DNA of 64,000 bases. Source: Leucobacter sp. wl10 (GTDB lineage Bacteria > Actinomycetota > Actinomycetes > Actinomycetales > Microbacteriaceae). Under the pieces are notes generated by a model. It had not been told where the DNA came from and ran no database searches. It saw only the letters and a program-made list of their open reading frames with translations. Numbering within the stretch: the stretch's first letter is position 1; the number at the start of each line of letters is the position of its first letter. Below are positions 42,006 through 51,337 of the stretch, piece by piece. Made by a program: the position numbers and the translations under genes. The stretch spans positions 62,001 through 126,000 of the forward strand of contig NZ_KZ983993.1 in assembly GCF_003569785.1 (NCBI RefSeq). Reading direction: 5' to 3'.

Positions 42006-42974
42006 ATGACGATGCGCGCGATAGTTGCTGAGCAGGCCGGCGGTCCCGAGGCGCTGAGGATCGCGGAGGTTCCGGATCCCGAGGCCGGTCCGGGGGAGCT
42101 GCTCGTGCGGACCGTGGCCGTCGGCGTGAACTTCATCGAGACGTACCAGCGGTCCGGCCTCTACTCCGTGCCGTTCCCGTTCACGCCGGGTGCGGAGGGT
42201 GCCGGGCGCGTGCTCGCGGTCGGCGAGGGCGTCGAGGGCTTCGCGGTCGGCGACCTGATCGCCACGGCCGAGGCGCGCGCCACCTACGCCGAGCGCTTCG
42301 TCGTGGAGGCGGAGCGCGCGGTCGCCGTACCCGACACGATCGGCGCCGACACCGCGGCGGCGCTGCCGCTGCAGGGGCTGACCGCGCACTACCTCGCGAC
42401 CTCCGCGGCGCGACCGCAGCCGGGCGACACGGTGCTCGTGCACGCGGGCGCCGGTGGCGTCGGCCTGCTGCTCACGCAGCTGCTCGTCGCGCGCGGGGTG
42501 CGGGTGCTGACCACCGCCTCGACGCCCGAGAAGGGGGAGCTGAGCCGGGGCGCGGGCGCCGCCGAGGTGCTCGATTACGCGGGCTTCGCGGATCGCGCGC
42601 GCGAGCTCACGGACGGTGACGGCGTCGCCGTCGTCTACGACGGCGTCGGCAGGAGCACCTTCGACGACTCCCTGCGCGCCCTGCGCGTGCGAGGCGAGCT
42701 GGTGCTCTTCGGAGCGGCGAGCGGCCCCGTGCCGCCGTTCGACCTGCAGCGCCTCAACGCCGGCGGATCCCTGTCGGTCACCCGTCCCTCGCTCGGCCAC
42801 TTCCTGCGCACGCCCGAGGAGCGGGCCTGGCGCTACGGCGAACTCTTCGACGCGATCTCCGCGGGGGCGCTCGACATCCGCATCGGCGTGCGCTTTCCCC
42901 TGGCCGAGGCCGCCGCGGCGCACGCGGCGCTTGAGGGCCGGGAGACGACGGGCAAGGTGATCCTCGAGCCGTGA
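42006..42974 (+). CDS. quinone oxidoreductase (zeta-crystallin-like, MDR family)
   Basis: The 322-residue NADPH:quinone reductase has VGVNFIETYQRSGLY (substrate region), PFTPGAEGAGRV, HAGAGGVGLLLTQLL (NADPH site, about 154-168) and the C-terminal GRETTGKVIL. No zinc-ligand loop is present, as expected for the quinone branch. The start is ATG 42006 or 42012. The gene is single, with 43-82 base spacers on both sides and no operon partner. Confidence 0.9.
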   Translation: MTMRAIVAEQAGGPEALRIAEVPDPEAGPGELLVRTVAVGVNFIETYQRSGLYSVPFPFTPGAEGAGRVLAVGEGVEGFAVGDLIATAEARATYAERFVVEAERAVAVPDTIGADTAAALPLQGLTAHYLATSAARPQPGDTVLVHAGAGGVGLLLTQLLVARGVRVLTTASTPEKGELSRGAGAAEVLDYAGFADRARELTDGDGVAVVYDGVGRSTFDDSLRALRVRGELVLFGAASGPVPPFDLQRLNAGGSLSVTRPSLGHFLRTPEERAWRYGELFDAISAGALDIRIGVRFPLAEAAAAHAALEGRETTGKVILEP

Positions 42975-43056
42975 GCAGGCCGCTCTCGCCTCGCACGTTC
43001 AGTCGTCGGGACCGGGAGAGGCTCGGAAGCGGAGCGCAAGCGGGATCGCCCGTCTT

Positions 43057-43872
43057 CTACAGCGCGTCGCGGAATGCGCGGGCCTCGCCCATGAGCTCCT
43101 GCACGCGGGCCAGGTCCGCCTCGTTCTCGAAGACGCCGTCGCGCTTGAAGTAGGTGCCGATCACGGCGCCGTCGGCGACCGCGAGCTGCTCGGCGACGTT
43201 GCTCGCGCGCACGCCCGTGTTCACGAAGACCGGCGTGTCGCCCGCGTTCTCCTTGATGATGGAGAGCGACTGGGCGTCGGTCGGCGCGCCGGCGGTGAGG
43301 CCAGAGACGCACAGCGCGTCAGGCCGGCACGCGAACACGGTGGAGCGGGCGATCGAGGCGAGGTCGCGGTCGGCGAGGTACTCCGCGGACTCCGGGACGA
43401 TGTTGAACAGGAGTTTGACGCTGCCGGCGCCGATGCGGTGGTGGTGGCGGGCGACCTCGCCGATGTTCGTGTCCCAGAGCCCGAAGTCGCTCGCGTAGAC
43501 CCCCGTGAAGATCTCGCGCACGAACTTCGCATCGGTCGCGGTTGCGAGGTCGATCGACGCGCGGCCGTCCCAGAGCACGTTGACGCCGTAGGGCACCTCG
43601 AACTCGGACTGCAGTTCGCCGATGACGCGCGCCATCGTGATCGCCGTGATGGGCTCGGTCTTGGTCAGGTAGGGGAGGCTGAACTCGTTCGAGATCAGGA
43701 CGCCGTCGACGCCCCCCTCCTGCAGCCGGCCGAGCTCGCGCTTCGCGCGATCGACGATCGCCGACAGGCCGCCCGTCGAGTCGTAGCCCGGATCCCCGGG
43801 GAGGGCCGCGAGGTGAAGCATCGAGATGACGGGCTTGTGCGTGCCGAAGACATCGGGGAGCCAGTTGGCCAT
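43057..43872 (-). CDS. BtpA/SgcQ-family TIM-barrel protein
   Basis: The 271-residue protein matches the BtpA family: KPVISMLHLAALPGDPGY at the N-terminus, GVDGVLISNEFSLPY, PYGVNVLWDGRASIDLATA, FVREIFTGVYASDFGLWD and SGLTAGAPTDAQSL. The family is named for a photosystem I assembly factor, but non-phototroph members (SgcQ) sit in sugar loci. That is the case here, divergent from a DeoR regulator. GAGG before ATG 43872 supports this start; an in-frame start at 43920 lies inside the operator palindrome. The biochemical role is unknown. Confidence 0.83.
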   Translation of the reverse strand: MANWLPDVFGTHKPVISMLHLAALPGDPGYDSTGGLSAIVDRAKRELGRLQEGGVDGVLISNEFSLPYLTKTEPITAITMARVIGELQSEFEVPYGVNVLWDGRASIDLATATDAKFVREIFTGVYASDFGLWDTNIGEVARHHHRIGAGSVKLLFNIVPESAEYLADRDLASIARSTVFACRPDALCVSGLTAGAPTDAQSLSIIKENAGDTPVFVNTGVRASNVAEQLAVADGAVIGTYFKRDGVFENEADLARVQELMGEARAFRDAL

Positions 43873-43905
43873 TGTTCCTCGTTCCAGGTTCGGAATGTGA
43901 AAGAT

Positions 43906-43936
43906 TTGTGAATAATTCACGATGAGCTAATCACAA
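43906..43936. promoter_or_regulatory. operator cluster in the btpA-deoR divergent region
   Basis: GTGAATAATTCAC (43908-43920) is a perfect 13-bp palindrome. The half-site TTGTGA (43906-43911) recurs inverted as TCACAA (43931-43936). The AT-rich block separates BtpA (start 43872) from the DeoR-type regulator (start 43995). It is a likely autoregulatory binding site controlling both directions. Confidence 0.7.
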
Positions 43937-43994
43937 GAGATTCGATAACACAATGGGGTGTTCTATCCTGGTTCCTGACGACTGGAGGCCGTGC

Positions 43995-44768
43995 ATGGAA
44001 GCGCAGGAGCGACGCGAGCTCATCGAGCGGCGGATTCTTTCCGACGGCGAGGCCTCCTTCAAGACGCTGTCGCAGGAGTTCGGCGTCTCGGAGATGACGG
44101 TGCGGCGCGACCTCGAGCTGCTCGAGCAGTCGGGGAGTGTGCGCCGGATCATGGGCGGCGCGATCGCCGCGCACGGCACCGCCGTCGAGCCGGGCTTCGA
44201 TGCCCGGGCGCTGGTCAGCGCGCGCGAGAAGGTGGGCATCTCGATCGCGGCGGTGGGGCACCTGATCCCGGGTGAGACGGTCGTGCTCGACAGCGGCAGC
44301 ACGGCGCTCGCGGTCGCCCGCACGATCGTGGGGCGGGGCCTCGGGCTCACGGTCGTCACGCCGAGCATCCTCGTGGCGGCCGAGCTGCACAACGAGCCCA
44401 ACACGACCGTGCTCGTCACCGGGGGCACCGTGCGGCCCGGCGAGCTGAGCCTCATCGGGGCCGAATCCGTCGCGGCGTTCGATCGCTACAACTGCGACGT
44501 GTACATCATGGGCGTCTCGGGGGTTGACGGGAAGCGCGGGCTCTCCGACTACAGCAACGAGGAGGCCGCGGTGAAGCGCGCAGCCCTGCGCGCGGCCGAG
44601 CGCGTCATCGTCGTCGCCGACGCCTCGAAGCTCGGTCGGGTGCACCTGACGAACGTGGCCCTGCCTGGCGAGATCGACCTGCTCATCACGGACGGGCCCG
44701 CGGACCACCCAGCGCTCGTCGGATTGCGCGCGGCCGGCGTGACCGTGGAGTGCGTGCCCTCCCTCTGA
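43995..44768 (+). CDS. DeoR/GlpR-family sugar-responsive repressor
   Basis: The 257-residue regulator has the winged HTH RRELIERRILSDGEASFKTL and VSEMTVRRDLELLEQSGSVRR, and the DeoR sensor domain (DSGSTALAVARTI, NCDVYIMGVSGVDGKRGLSDYSNEEAAVKRA, VVADASKLG), which binds a phosphorylated sugar. ATG 43995 is chosen for GGAGG six bases upstream. It stands between BtpA and the sugar ABC operon and probably represses both until a sugar phosphate made by the downstream kinases accumulates. Confidence 0.9.
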   Translation: MEAQERRELIERRILSDGEASFKTLSQEFGVSEMTVRRDLELLEQSGSVRRIMGGAIAAHGTAVEPGFDARALVSAREKVGISIAAVGHLIPGETVVLDSGSTALAVARTIVGRGLGLTVVTPSILVAAELHNEPNTTVLVTGGTVRPGELSLIGAESVAAFDRYNCDVYIMGVSGVDGKRGLSDYSNEEAAVKRAALRAAERVIVVADASKLGRVHLTNVALPGEIDLLITDGPADHPALVGLRAAGVTVECVPSL

Positions 44769-44887
44769 GCGACCCGGAGCCGCTCCGGCCGTCGTCCGGC
44801 CGTCGTCGGGCCGTCGCCGAGCCGTCGCCGCGTCCCGTCGCCCGGGCTTCCGCGCGCGGCCGAACTGGGAACCCGCCGGGTCGTGTG

Positions 44888-44952
44888 TTGACAACGCCTC
44901 GGAGATGGTTTTACTCTTCCCAAACGATGAAATTTCGTCCCAGAACTTGGGA
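44888..44952 (+). promoter_or_regulatory. promoter and operator of the carbohydrate ABC operon
   Basis: TTGACA (44888-44893) and TACTCT (44912-44917) are 18 bases apart. The near-palindrome GATGAAATTTCGTC (44926-44939) sits at the start site. It is nested in a wider inverted repeat TCCCAA (44918-44923) / TTGGGA (44947-44952). This is a plausible site for the adjacent DeoR regulator or a catabolite regulator. Confidence 0.68.
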
Positions 44953-44985
44953 TTAATGATGGAAACTCACACAAAGGAGTGTCAA

Positions 44986-46026
44986 ATGCGGCGCAGATTG
45001 GTAACAGGACTCGGTATCGGAGCGATTGCGACGCTGGCTCTCACCGGCTGCGGTCAGGTCGGCGGCGGCGGTTCGGCGGGTGGTTCGGCGGACGGCGGCT
45101 CCAAGGGCGGCCCGCTGACGATGGTCACGGTCGTCAAGATCACCGGGGTCGGCTGGTTCGACCGCATGGAGGTCGGCGTGAACGAGTACGCGCAGGACAG
45201 CGGCAACGACGTCCGCCAGGAGGGTGCGGACGACGCGAGCCCCGAGAAGCAGATCCAGATCATCCAGGATCTGATCCCGCAGGCGCCCGACGCGATCACC
45301 GTCGTCCCGAACTCGCCCGAGGCGCTCGAGACGGTCCTCGGCCAGGCCCGCGACCAGGGGATCGTCGTCGTCGCGCACGAGGCCGCGGGCATCAAGAACG
45401 CGGACATCGACATCGAGGCCTTCGACAACAAGTCGTACGGCGCGCAGATCATGGACAACCTCGGCCAGTGCATGGGCGGCGAGGGCAAGTATGTGCAGTT
45501 CGTGGGCGGCTTGACCGCGAAGACCCACATGGACTGGGTCGGCGGCGCCTACGATCAGCAGCAGACCAAGTTTCCCGACATGCAGCGCGTCGAGGATCCC
45601 GTAGAGAGCAAGGAGGACGAGAACGTGGCCTACCAGCGCACCAAGGAGCTGCTCGCGAAGTACCCGGACCTCAAGGGCATCCAGGGCTCGGCCGGAACCG
45701 ACGTCGCAGGCGCGGCGCGCGCGGTGCAGGAGGCCGGACTGGCCGATCAGGTGTGCGTCATGGGCACGAGCATCCCCTCGGTGGCGAAGAAGTACCTCTC
45801 CGACGGCTCCATCGACAAGATCTTCTTCTGGGATCCGGCGATGGCCGGCAAGGCCCAGCTGAAGATCGCCGAGATGCTGGTCAACGGTGAGGAGATCAAG
45901 GACGGCACCGACCTCGGCATCGAGGGCTACGAGTCGCTCACGGCCCTCGAGGGGTACGACAACGTCTTCGTGGGAGACGCCGCCGTCACCGTCGACAAGC
46001 AGAACGTCGACGAGTACGACTTCTGA
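44986..46026 (+). CDS. sugar ABC transporter substrate-binding lipoprotein (RhaS/LsrB-like)
   Basis: This 346-residue type I periplasmic-binding-protein-like lipoprotein has signal peptide and lipobox LALTGCGQ (Cys about 22), then a Gly/Ser linker. The fold core is TMVTVVKITGVGWFDRMEVG, PDAITVVPNSPEALETVL, GIQGSAGTDVAGAARAV and FFWDPAMAGKAQLKIAEML, as in rhamnose/autoinducer-2 type binding proteins. AAAGGAG at 44973 supports ATG 44986. Cysteines at about 160 and 252 could form a disulfide. The ligand is unknown; the kinases downstream suggest a short ketose or polyol. Confidence 0.87.
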   Translation: MRRRLVTGLGIGAIATLALTGCGQVGGGGSAGGSADGGSKGGPLTMVTVVKITGVGWFDRMEVGVNEYAQDSGNDVRQEGADDASPEKQIQIIQDLIPQAPDAITVVPNSPEALETVLGQARDQGIVVVAHEAAGIKNADIDIEAFDNKSYGAQIMDNLGQCMGGEGKYVQFVGGLTAKTHMDWVGGAYDQQQTKFPDMQRVEDPVESKEDENVAYQRTKELLAKYPDLKGIQGSAGTDVAGAARAVQEAGLADQVCVMGTSIPSVAKKYLSDGSIDKIFFWDPAMAGKAQLKIAEMLVNGEEIKDGTDLGIEGYESLTALEGYDNVFVGDAAVTVDKQNVDEYDF

Positions 46027-46077
46027 GCCGCTCGCCCGGCCGCCGGCACCGCCCGCTGACCCACCCGAGGAGACCCG

Positions 46078-47592
46078 ATGACCGCAGACCCAGCCCCCGC
46101 AGCAGCACCTCCCGTGCTCGAGGTGCGGGGTGTCCGGAAGACCTTCGGCGGCGTCGTGGCGCTCGACGACGTGGGGATCACGCTCCGCCCCGGCGTGGTC
46201 CACTGTCTCGCGGGCGAGAACGGCTGCGGCAAGTCGACGCTCATCAAGATCGTCAGCGGCGTGGAGCCGGCCGACACCGGGGAGATCCTGATCGACGGAG
46301 AGCCCGTGTCGCGGATGACGCCGACGGCGGCGCTCCGGGCCGGCATCCAGGTCATCTATCAGGACTTCTCGCTCTTCCCCAACCTCACGGTCGCCGAGAA
46401 CATCGTGCTGCCGGCCGCCATCGCCGCGCGCAGCAAGCTGTACCGCGCGAAACGCCTGCGGCCCGCGGCCGAGCGCATCGTGCAGGAGCTCGGCCTGAGC
46501 CTCGACCTCGACGAGGAGGTCGGTAAGCTCTCCGTGGCCGACCGCCAGCTCACGGCCATCTGCCGCGCGCTCGTGCAGGAGGCACGGGTGATCTTCATGG
46601 ATGAGCCGACCACGGCGCTCACCCACTCCGAGGTGGAGCGACTGTTCGAACTCGTGCGCCGATTGCAGGGCCGCGGGGTCGCGCTCGTCTTCGTGAGCCA
46701 CAAGCTGGAGGAGGTGCTGTCGGTGTCGCAGGAGGTAACGGTGCTGCGCAGCGGGCGGCTCGTCGCTCACGGCCCGGTCGAGGAATTCGACGTGCGTTCC
46801 CTGACCGAGGCCATGACCGGGCGCGAGGTCGACGACTCCCGGATCGTGGTGGAGGTCGACCCCGGCGCGGGCCCGCTCCTGCGCGTCGAATCGCTCACGC
46901 TCCCGGGCGCTTTCACCGACGTCTCCTTCGATCTGCGTGCGGGGGAGGTGCTCGGTCTGACGGGGCTCCTCGGATCGGGCCGCGGCGAGATCGCCGAGGC
47001 GCTCTTCGGCGTGCTGAAGCCGGAATCGGGCACGGTCGAGCTCGGCGGCGTCCGCGTGCGGCCGGGCAGCATCCGATCCTCGATCGCCGCCGGATTCGGC
47101 TACGTGCCCGAGGACCGCCTGACGCAGGGGCTCTTCCTGGACAAGCCGATCTCGGACAACATCATCGCGAGCTCGCTCGGCGAGCACGCGCGCGGACGGC
47201 TCTTCCTGAGCCCCCGGCGCACGGCCGAGACCATTTCCCGGCTGTTCGACCGGCTCCGGATCAAGGCGCCGAGCGTGGCCGCCCCCGTGCGGTCGCTCTC
47301 GGGCGGCAACGCCCAGAGAGTCGTGCTGGCCAAGTGGCTCGCGACCGAACCGCGCGTGCTGATCCTGAACGGACCGACGGTCGGGGTCGACGTCGGCTCC
47401 AAGGAGGAGATCCTGCAGATCCTCCGCGAGGCCGCGACCGCGGGCATGGGAGTCGTCATGATCTCCGATGACGTACCCGAGCTCGTCTCCATCTGCCGCC
47501 GCGTGCTCATCGTGCGACGGGGCGAGATCGTCGGCGAGTTCACCGACGACCGCATCGAGACCCATCGAATTCAGGAGGTGATCGCAGCATGA
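46078..47592 (+). CDS. sugar ABC transporter ATP-binding protein (two NBDs, RbsA-like)
   Basis: The 504-residue tandem ABC ATPase has first-half Walker A GENGCGKST, Walker B VIFMDEPTTAL and switch VFVSHK. The second half has GLLGSGRGE and signature LSGGNAQRV, but Walker B reads RVLILNGPTVGVD, with Asn-Gly replacing the usual Asp-Glu. The second site is therefore probably catalytically inert, as in several sugar importers of this class. It overlaps the permease start by 4 bp. Confidence 0.9.
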   Translation: MTADPAPAAAPPVLEVRGVRKTFGGVVALDDVGITLRPGVVHCLAGENGCGKSTLIKIVSGVEPADTGEILIDGEPVSRMTPTAALRAGIQVIYQDFSLFPNLTVAENIVLPAAIAARSKLYRAKRLRPAAERIVQELGLSLDLDEEVGKLSVADRQLTAICRALVQEARVIFMDEPTTALTHSEVERLFELVRRLQGRGVALVFVSHKLEEVLSVSQEVTVLRSGRLVAHGPVEEFDVRSLTEAMTGREVDDSRIVVEVDPGAGPLLRVESLTLPGAFTDVSFDLRAGEVLGLTGLLGSGRGEIAEALFGVLKPESGTVELGGVRVRPGSIRSSIAAGFGYVPEDRLTQGLFLDKPISDNIIASSLGEHARGRLFLSPRRTAETISRLFDRLRIKAPSVAAPVRSLSGGNAQRVVLAKWLATEPRVLILNGPTVGVDVGSKEEILQILREAATAGMGVVMISDDVPELVSICRRVLIVRRGEIVGEFTDDRIETHRIQEVIAA

Positions 47593-48686
47593 GCGCCGCA
47601 CTGAGAACCGGCCGCTCGAGGCTGCGTGCCTCGGCCTTCTCCAGCGAGCTGGTGCTCGTCGGCATCATCCTGCTGCTCGTCGTCGTGATGAGCCTCGTGA
47701 ATCCGACCTTCTTCACCGTGCACACGCTGTTCTCGATTCTCCGGGCGGCGCTCGTGCCGATGGTGCTCGCGCTCGGCGTGCTGCTCGTCATCATTTCGGG
47801 CGGGATCGACGTCTCGTTCCCCGCCATCGCGATCTTCGCGGCGTACACGACGGTATTCCTGGCGCAGCAGGGGCAGTTCGACCCCGGTCTGATCGGCGTG
47901 ATCGTGATGGCGATCGCGATCGGCGCGCTGCTCGGACTCGTCAACGGTGCGGTGATCGCGAGGTTCAGGCTGCCGACGCTGATCGTCACCCTCGCGACCC
48001 AGGGGATCTTCAAGGGGGTGCTGCTCGCCTACGTCGGCTCCCGCTACATCGCGGATCTGCCCGGCAGCGTCTCCCAGCTCTCGACCTCGAGCCTCATCGC
48101 CGTCGAGGGCAGCCGGTCGTACCTGCCGATGGCGGCGGTGCCCGTCGTCGTCCTCGTCGTCGCGGTCTCGCTGCTGCTCGGCAAGACGATGTTCGGGCGC
48201 GGCCTCTACGCGATCGGCGGCGATATCGAGGGCGCCAGGCGTGCCGGCTTCCCGGTCGTGCGCTACCAGGTGCTGCTGTACGTGCTCGCCGGGGCCATCG
48301 CCGCGATCGGCGGCCTCGTGCACGTCGTGCTGGGCCAGAACGCGAACCCGCAGGACCTCGTCGGCACCGAACTCGACGTGATCGCCGCGGTCGTGCTCGG
48401 CGGAGCCTCCATCTTCGGCGGGCGCGGAAGCGTCATCGGCACGGTGCTCGGCGTCCTGCTCGTGCAGATCATCAACAACAGTCTGATCCTGATGGGCGTG
48501 CCGACGGCCTGGCAGCGCGCCGCGGTCGGCGTTCTGCTCGCGCTCGGCGTCGGCGTGCAGGCGCTCATGGCGAAGCGGGCGGCGAGACGCACATTCGTGA
48601 TCGACGGCGGGGGTCCGGCCGCAACCCCCCGGACCGACGGCGCGCGCCCGGGCAATTCCGAGAGGGAGGCGGCTCATGCCGAGTGA
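47589..48686 (+). CDS. sugar ABC transporter permease 1 (BPD_transp_2 family)
   Basis: The 365-residue RbsC-like permease has about nine to ten hydrophobic segments. Family motifs are GVLLVIISGGIDVSFPAIAIFAA (about 78-100), the ATPase-contact loop GGDIEGARRAGFPV and VLGGASIFGGRGSVIGTVLGVLL. The C-terminal 30 residues are polar. It overlaps the second permease by 11 bp. Confidence 0.9.
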   Translation: MSAALRTGRSRLRASAFSSELVLVGIILLLVVVMSLVNPTFFTVHTLFSILRAALVPMVLALGVLLVIISGGIDVSFPAIAIFAAYTTVFLAQQGQFDPGLIGVIVMAIAIGALLGLVNGAVIARFRLPTLIVTLATQGIFKGVLLAYVGSRYIADLPGSVSQLSTSSLIAVEGSRSYLPMAAVPVVVLVVAVSLLLGKTMFGRGLYAIGGDIEGARRAGFPVVRYQVLLYVLAGAIAAIGGLVHVVLGQNANPQDLVGTELDVIAAVVLGGASIFGGRGSVIGTVLGVLLVQIINNSLILMGVPTAWQRAAVGVLLALGVGVQALMAKRAARRTFVIDGGGPAATPRTDGARPGNSEREAAHAE

Positions 48687-49803
48687 ATCCGACCGGGGCG
48701 GCGTCGCCCGGATCAACGCCGACGTCGACCGCTCGTTCCGCGCGCTGCTCGGCAGGGTCCACGTCGAGCGCGGCATCGGCCGGATGGTCGTGCTGCTCGC
48801 CATCGCGTCCGCCTTCTTCGCGGTGCTGAAACCCGGGATCTTCCTGAACCCGCTGAACCTGCAGAACCTCATGGTCGCGTCCCCCGAGATCGGGATCCTG
48901 GCGGTCGCGATGGCGTTCGCGATGATGACGGGCGGCATCGACCTCTCCCTGGTCGCGATCGCGAACCTCACCGCGGTCACCGTGAGCACCGCGTACACGG
49001 CCGTGGCCGCCGGAGACCCGGCGCAGGCCGAGGCGATGGCGCCCCTGATCCTGCTGCTCGGTCTCGGCGTCGGGCTGCTCGGGGGCGCGGTGAACGGGTT
49101 TCTGATCTCGTCGGTGGGGATCGCCCCGATCCTCGCCACTCTCGCGACGATGCAGATCTACAACGGCCTCGCGATCGTGTGGACCGGCGGTAAGACGCTC
49201 TACGGCGCTCCCGAGGCGCTCGCCGCGGTCGGCAAGTCGACCGTGGCCGGGATCCCGGTGCTGTTCCTCGTCTTCATCGTCATTGCGCTGATCGTCGGCG
49301 TGCTGCTGTCGCGCACACCCTTCGGCCGCCGCACGATGCTCCAGGGCGCGAACGGAGTCGCGGCGCGCTACTCGGGAATCCGCGGATCGAGCGTGCTCAT
49401 GGGCACCTATCTGCTGACGGGCCTCCTCGGGGGCTGCGCCGGCCTCGTCTTCCTCGCCCGCAACCCGACGGCCAGCGCCGACTACGGCAGCTCGTACGTG
49501 CTGCTCGTCATCGTCATCGCGGTGCTCGGCGGGACCAACCCGGTGGGCGGCTACGCCACCGTGACCGGCGTCGTGCTCGCGACCCTCGTGCTGCAGGTCG
49601 TGCAGTCGGGCTTCACGGCGCTTCGGCTCTCGGCCTACGAGTACGCCATCGCGCAGGGAGTGATCCTGATCGCGGTCATGGTGTTCGACCAGGTCCGGCT
49701 GCGCCGGCGTCACCGCGAGGCCCCATCGACGCCGACGAGTATCGTGGCGACCGCCGCAGCCGCCGAGACCGCGGGGGCGGAAGGCACCCGGGCACCGAGA
49801 TGA
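48676..49803 (+). CDS. sugar ABC transporter permease 2 (BPD_transp_2 family)
   Basis: The 375-residue partner permease has FAMMTGGIDLSLVAIANLTAV (about 93-113), the contact loop GANGVAARYSGI and VIAVLGGTNPVGGYATVTGV. The two unlike permeases would form a heterodimeric pore. Its C-terminal tail is Ala/Thr-rich. ATG 48676 lies inside the preceding gene. Confidence 0.9.
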   Translation: MPSESDRGGVARINADVDRSFRALLGRVHVERGIGRMVVLLAIASAFFAVLKPGIFLNPLNLQNLMVASPEIGILAVAMAFAMMTGGIDLSLVAIANLTAVTVSTAYTAVAAGDPAQAEAMAPLILLLGLGVGLLGGAVNGFLISSVGIAPILATLATMQIYNGLAIVWTGGKTLYGAPEALAAVGKSTVAGIPVLFLVFIVIALIVGVLLSRTPFGRRTMLQGANGVAARYSGIRGSSVLMGTYLLTGLLGGCAGLVFLARNPTASADYGSSYVLLVIVIAVLGGTNPVGGYATVTGVVLATLVLQVVQSGFTALRLSAYEYAIAQGVILIAVMVFDQVRLRRRHREAPSTPTSIVATAAAAETAGAEGTRAPR

Positions 49804-49828
49804 CCGGCTGGACGAGGCGGAGGACACC

Positions 49829-51337
49829 ATGACCCGACTGCTCATGGGCATCGACATCGGGACCTACGAGACCAAGGGCGTGCTGGTCGATGCGGCCGGG
49901 GCGGTGCGGGCAGAGGCGCGGGCCCGGCACGGGATCAGCACGCCGCGGCCGGGGTGGGTCGAGCACGACGCCGAGACCGTGTGGTGGGCCGACCTCGTCC
50001 GGGTGGCCCGCGAGCTCACGTCGCACGCGGGGCCGGGCGACGAACTGATCGGCCTCGGGTGCAGCGCGATCGGGCCGTGCGTGCTCCCGGTCGATGCGGC
50101 GCTGCGCCCCCTGCGGCCCGCGATCCTCTACGGCGTCGACACGCGGGCCTCGGCGGAGATCGCCGAGCTCGAGGAGCGGCTCGGGCGCGAGGAGATCTTC
50201 CGCCGCGCGGGTAACGCGCTGACGAGCCAGTCCGCCGGCCCGAAGATGCTGTGGATCGAGCGGAACGAGCCGGACGTCGCCGCGCGCACCCGGTGGTACC
50301 TCACGAGCCAGAGCTTCCTGGTCGCGCGGCTCACCGGCCGGGTGGTCGTCGACCACGCGACCGCCGGCTACTCCCACCCGTTCTACGAACTCGCGGAGCT
50401 GCGCTACAACTGCGACGGGCTCGCCGGAACGGTGCCGGAGGAGAAGCTGCCCGAGGCGGCGTGGTCCGCCGAGGTCGCCGGGACGGTGACCGCGGCCGCC
50501 GCCGCCGAGACCGGTCTCCCCGAGGGGCTGCCCGTGGTCGTCGGCACCACGGACTCGCCGGCCGAGGCCGTGGGCTCCTCCGTCATGGCGCCGGGCGACC
50601 TCATGCTGCAGCTCGGCTCCACCGGCTACCTGATCCGGATCGGCGATCGGCCGGCGACGAGCGACGTGCTCTGGGCGGCCCCGTGGGTGATGCCGGGCCG
50701 ATTCGTGCTCGCGGCCGGCACGTCGACCGGCGGCACCGCGACCCGCTGGATCGCGGATCAGCTCGACCTTGAGCGCGGCGACGGCGACGCTGCGCTGTTC
50801 GGCCGGTTGATGGAACTCTCCGGGGCGTCCCCGATCGGCGCGAACGGGGTGCTGCACCTGCCGCACTTCAGCGGTGAGCGCACGCCCTTCCACGACCCCG
50901 ACGCGCGCGCCGCGTTCGTCGGGATGAGCCTCGGCACGGACCGCGCCGACCTCGCGCGGGCGGTCTCGGAGGGTGTCGGCCATTCGATCGCCCTGGCGCT
51001 CGCCGCGCTCGTGGCCGAGGGGGGCGGGGACCCGCGGGTCGTCGCGGTCGGCGGCGGAATCAAGAACTCGATCATCACCCGCACCATCTGCGATGTCACC
51101 GGCCACGAGCTGGCGCTCGCGGAGACCGTCGGCGCTTCGTACGGCGACGCGATCCTCGCCGGAATCGGCGTCGGTGCGATCTCGGAGGCGGAGGGCGCGG
51201 GATGGCCTGGGTTTCTCGAGCCGGCGACGCCGGGCGCCGACGGCGACGCCGGGGTGCGCGAGATCCGGCTCGCACACGACCGCTTCCAACGCACGTACTG
51301 GGCGCTCCGGGCGGCCAGAGAGGGAGAGCACGCATGA
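49829..51337 (+). CDS. FGGY-family carbohydrate kinase
   Basis: The 502-residue sugar kinase has N-terminal phosphate loop GIDIGTYETKGVLVD (8-22), PGWVEHDAETVWW (xylulokinase-like), catalytic Asp in GTTDSPAEAVGS, adenosine loops LQLGSTGY and GTSTGGTATRW, and GVLHLPHFSGERTPFHDPDARAAF. It phosphorylates the imported sugar or polyol; xylulose, erythritol and related substrates are all possible. CGGAGGA precedes ATG, and ATGA couples it to the next gene. Confidence 0.9.
   Translation: MTRLLMGIDIGTYETKGVLVDAAGAVRAEARARHGISTPRPGWVEHDAETVWWADLVRVARELTSHAGPGDELIGLGCSAIGPCVLPVDAALRPLRPAILYGVDTRASAEIAELEERLGREEIFRRAGNALTSQSAGPKMLWIERNEPDVAARTRWYLTSQSFLVARLTGRVVVDHATAGYSHPFYELAELRYNCDGLAGTVPEEKLPEAAWSAEVAGTVTAAAAAETGLPEGLPVVVGTTDSPAEAVGSSVMAPGDLMLQLGSTGYLIRIGDRPATSDVLWAAPWVMPGRFVLAAGTSTGGTATRWIADQLDLERGDGDAALFGRLMELSGASPIGANGVLHLPHFSGERTPFHDPDARAAFVGMSLGTDRADLARAVSEGVGHSIALALAALVAEGGGDPRVVAVGGGIKNSIITRTICDVTGHELALAETVGASYGDAILAGIGVGAISEAEGAGWPGFLEPATPGADGDAGVREIRLAHDRFQRTYWALRAAREGEHA

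Noticed and set aside
44953-47601. 882-aa minus-strand open frame opposite the sugar-binding protein and ATPase
   Set aside because: Antisense of well-supported ABC genes; no recognisable domain.
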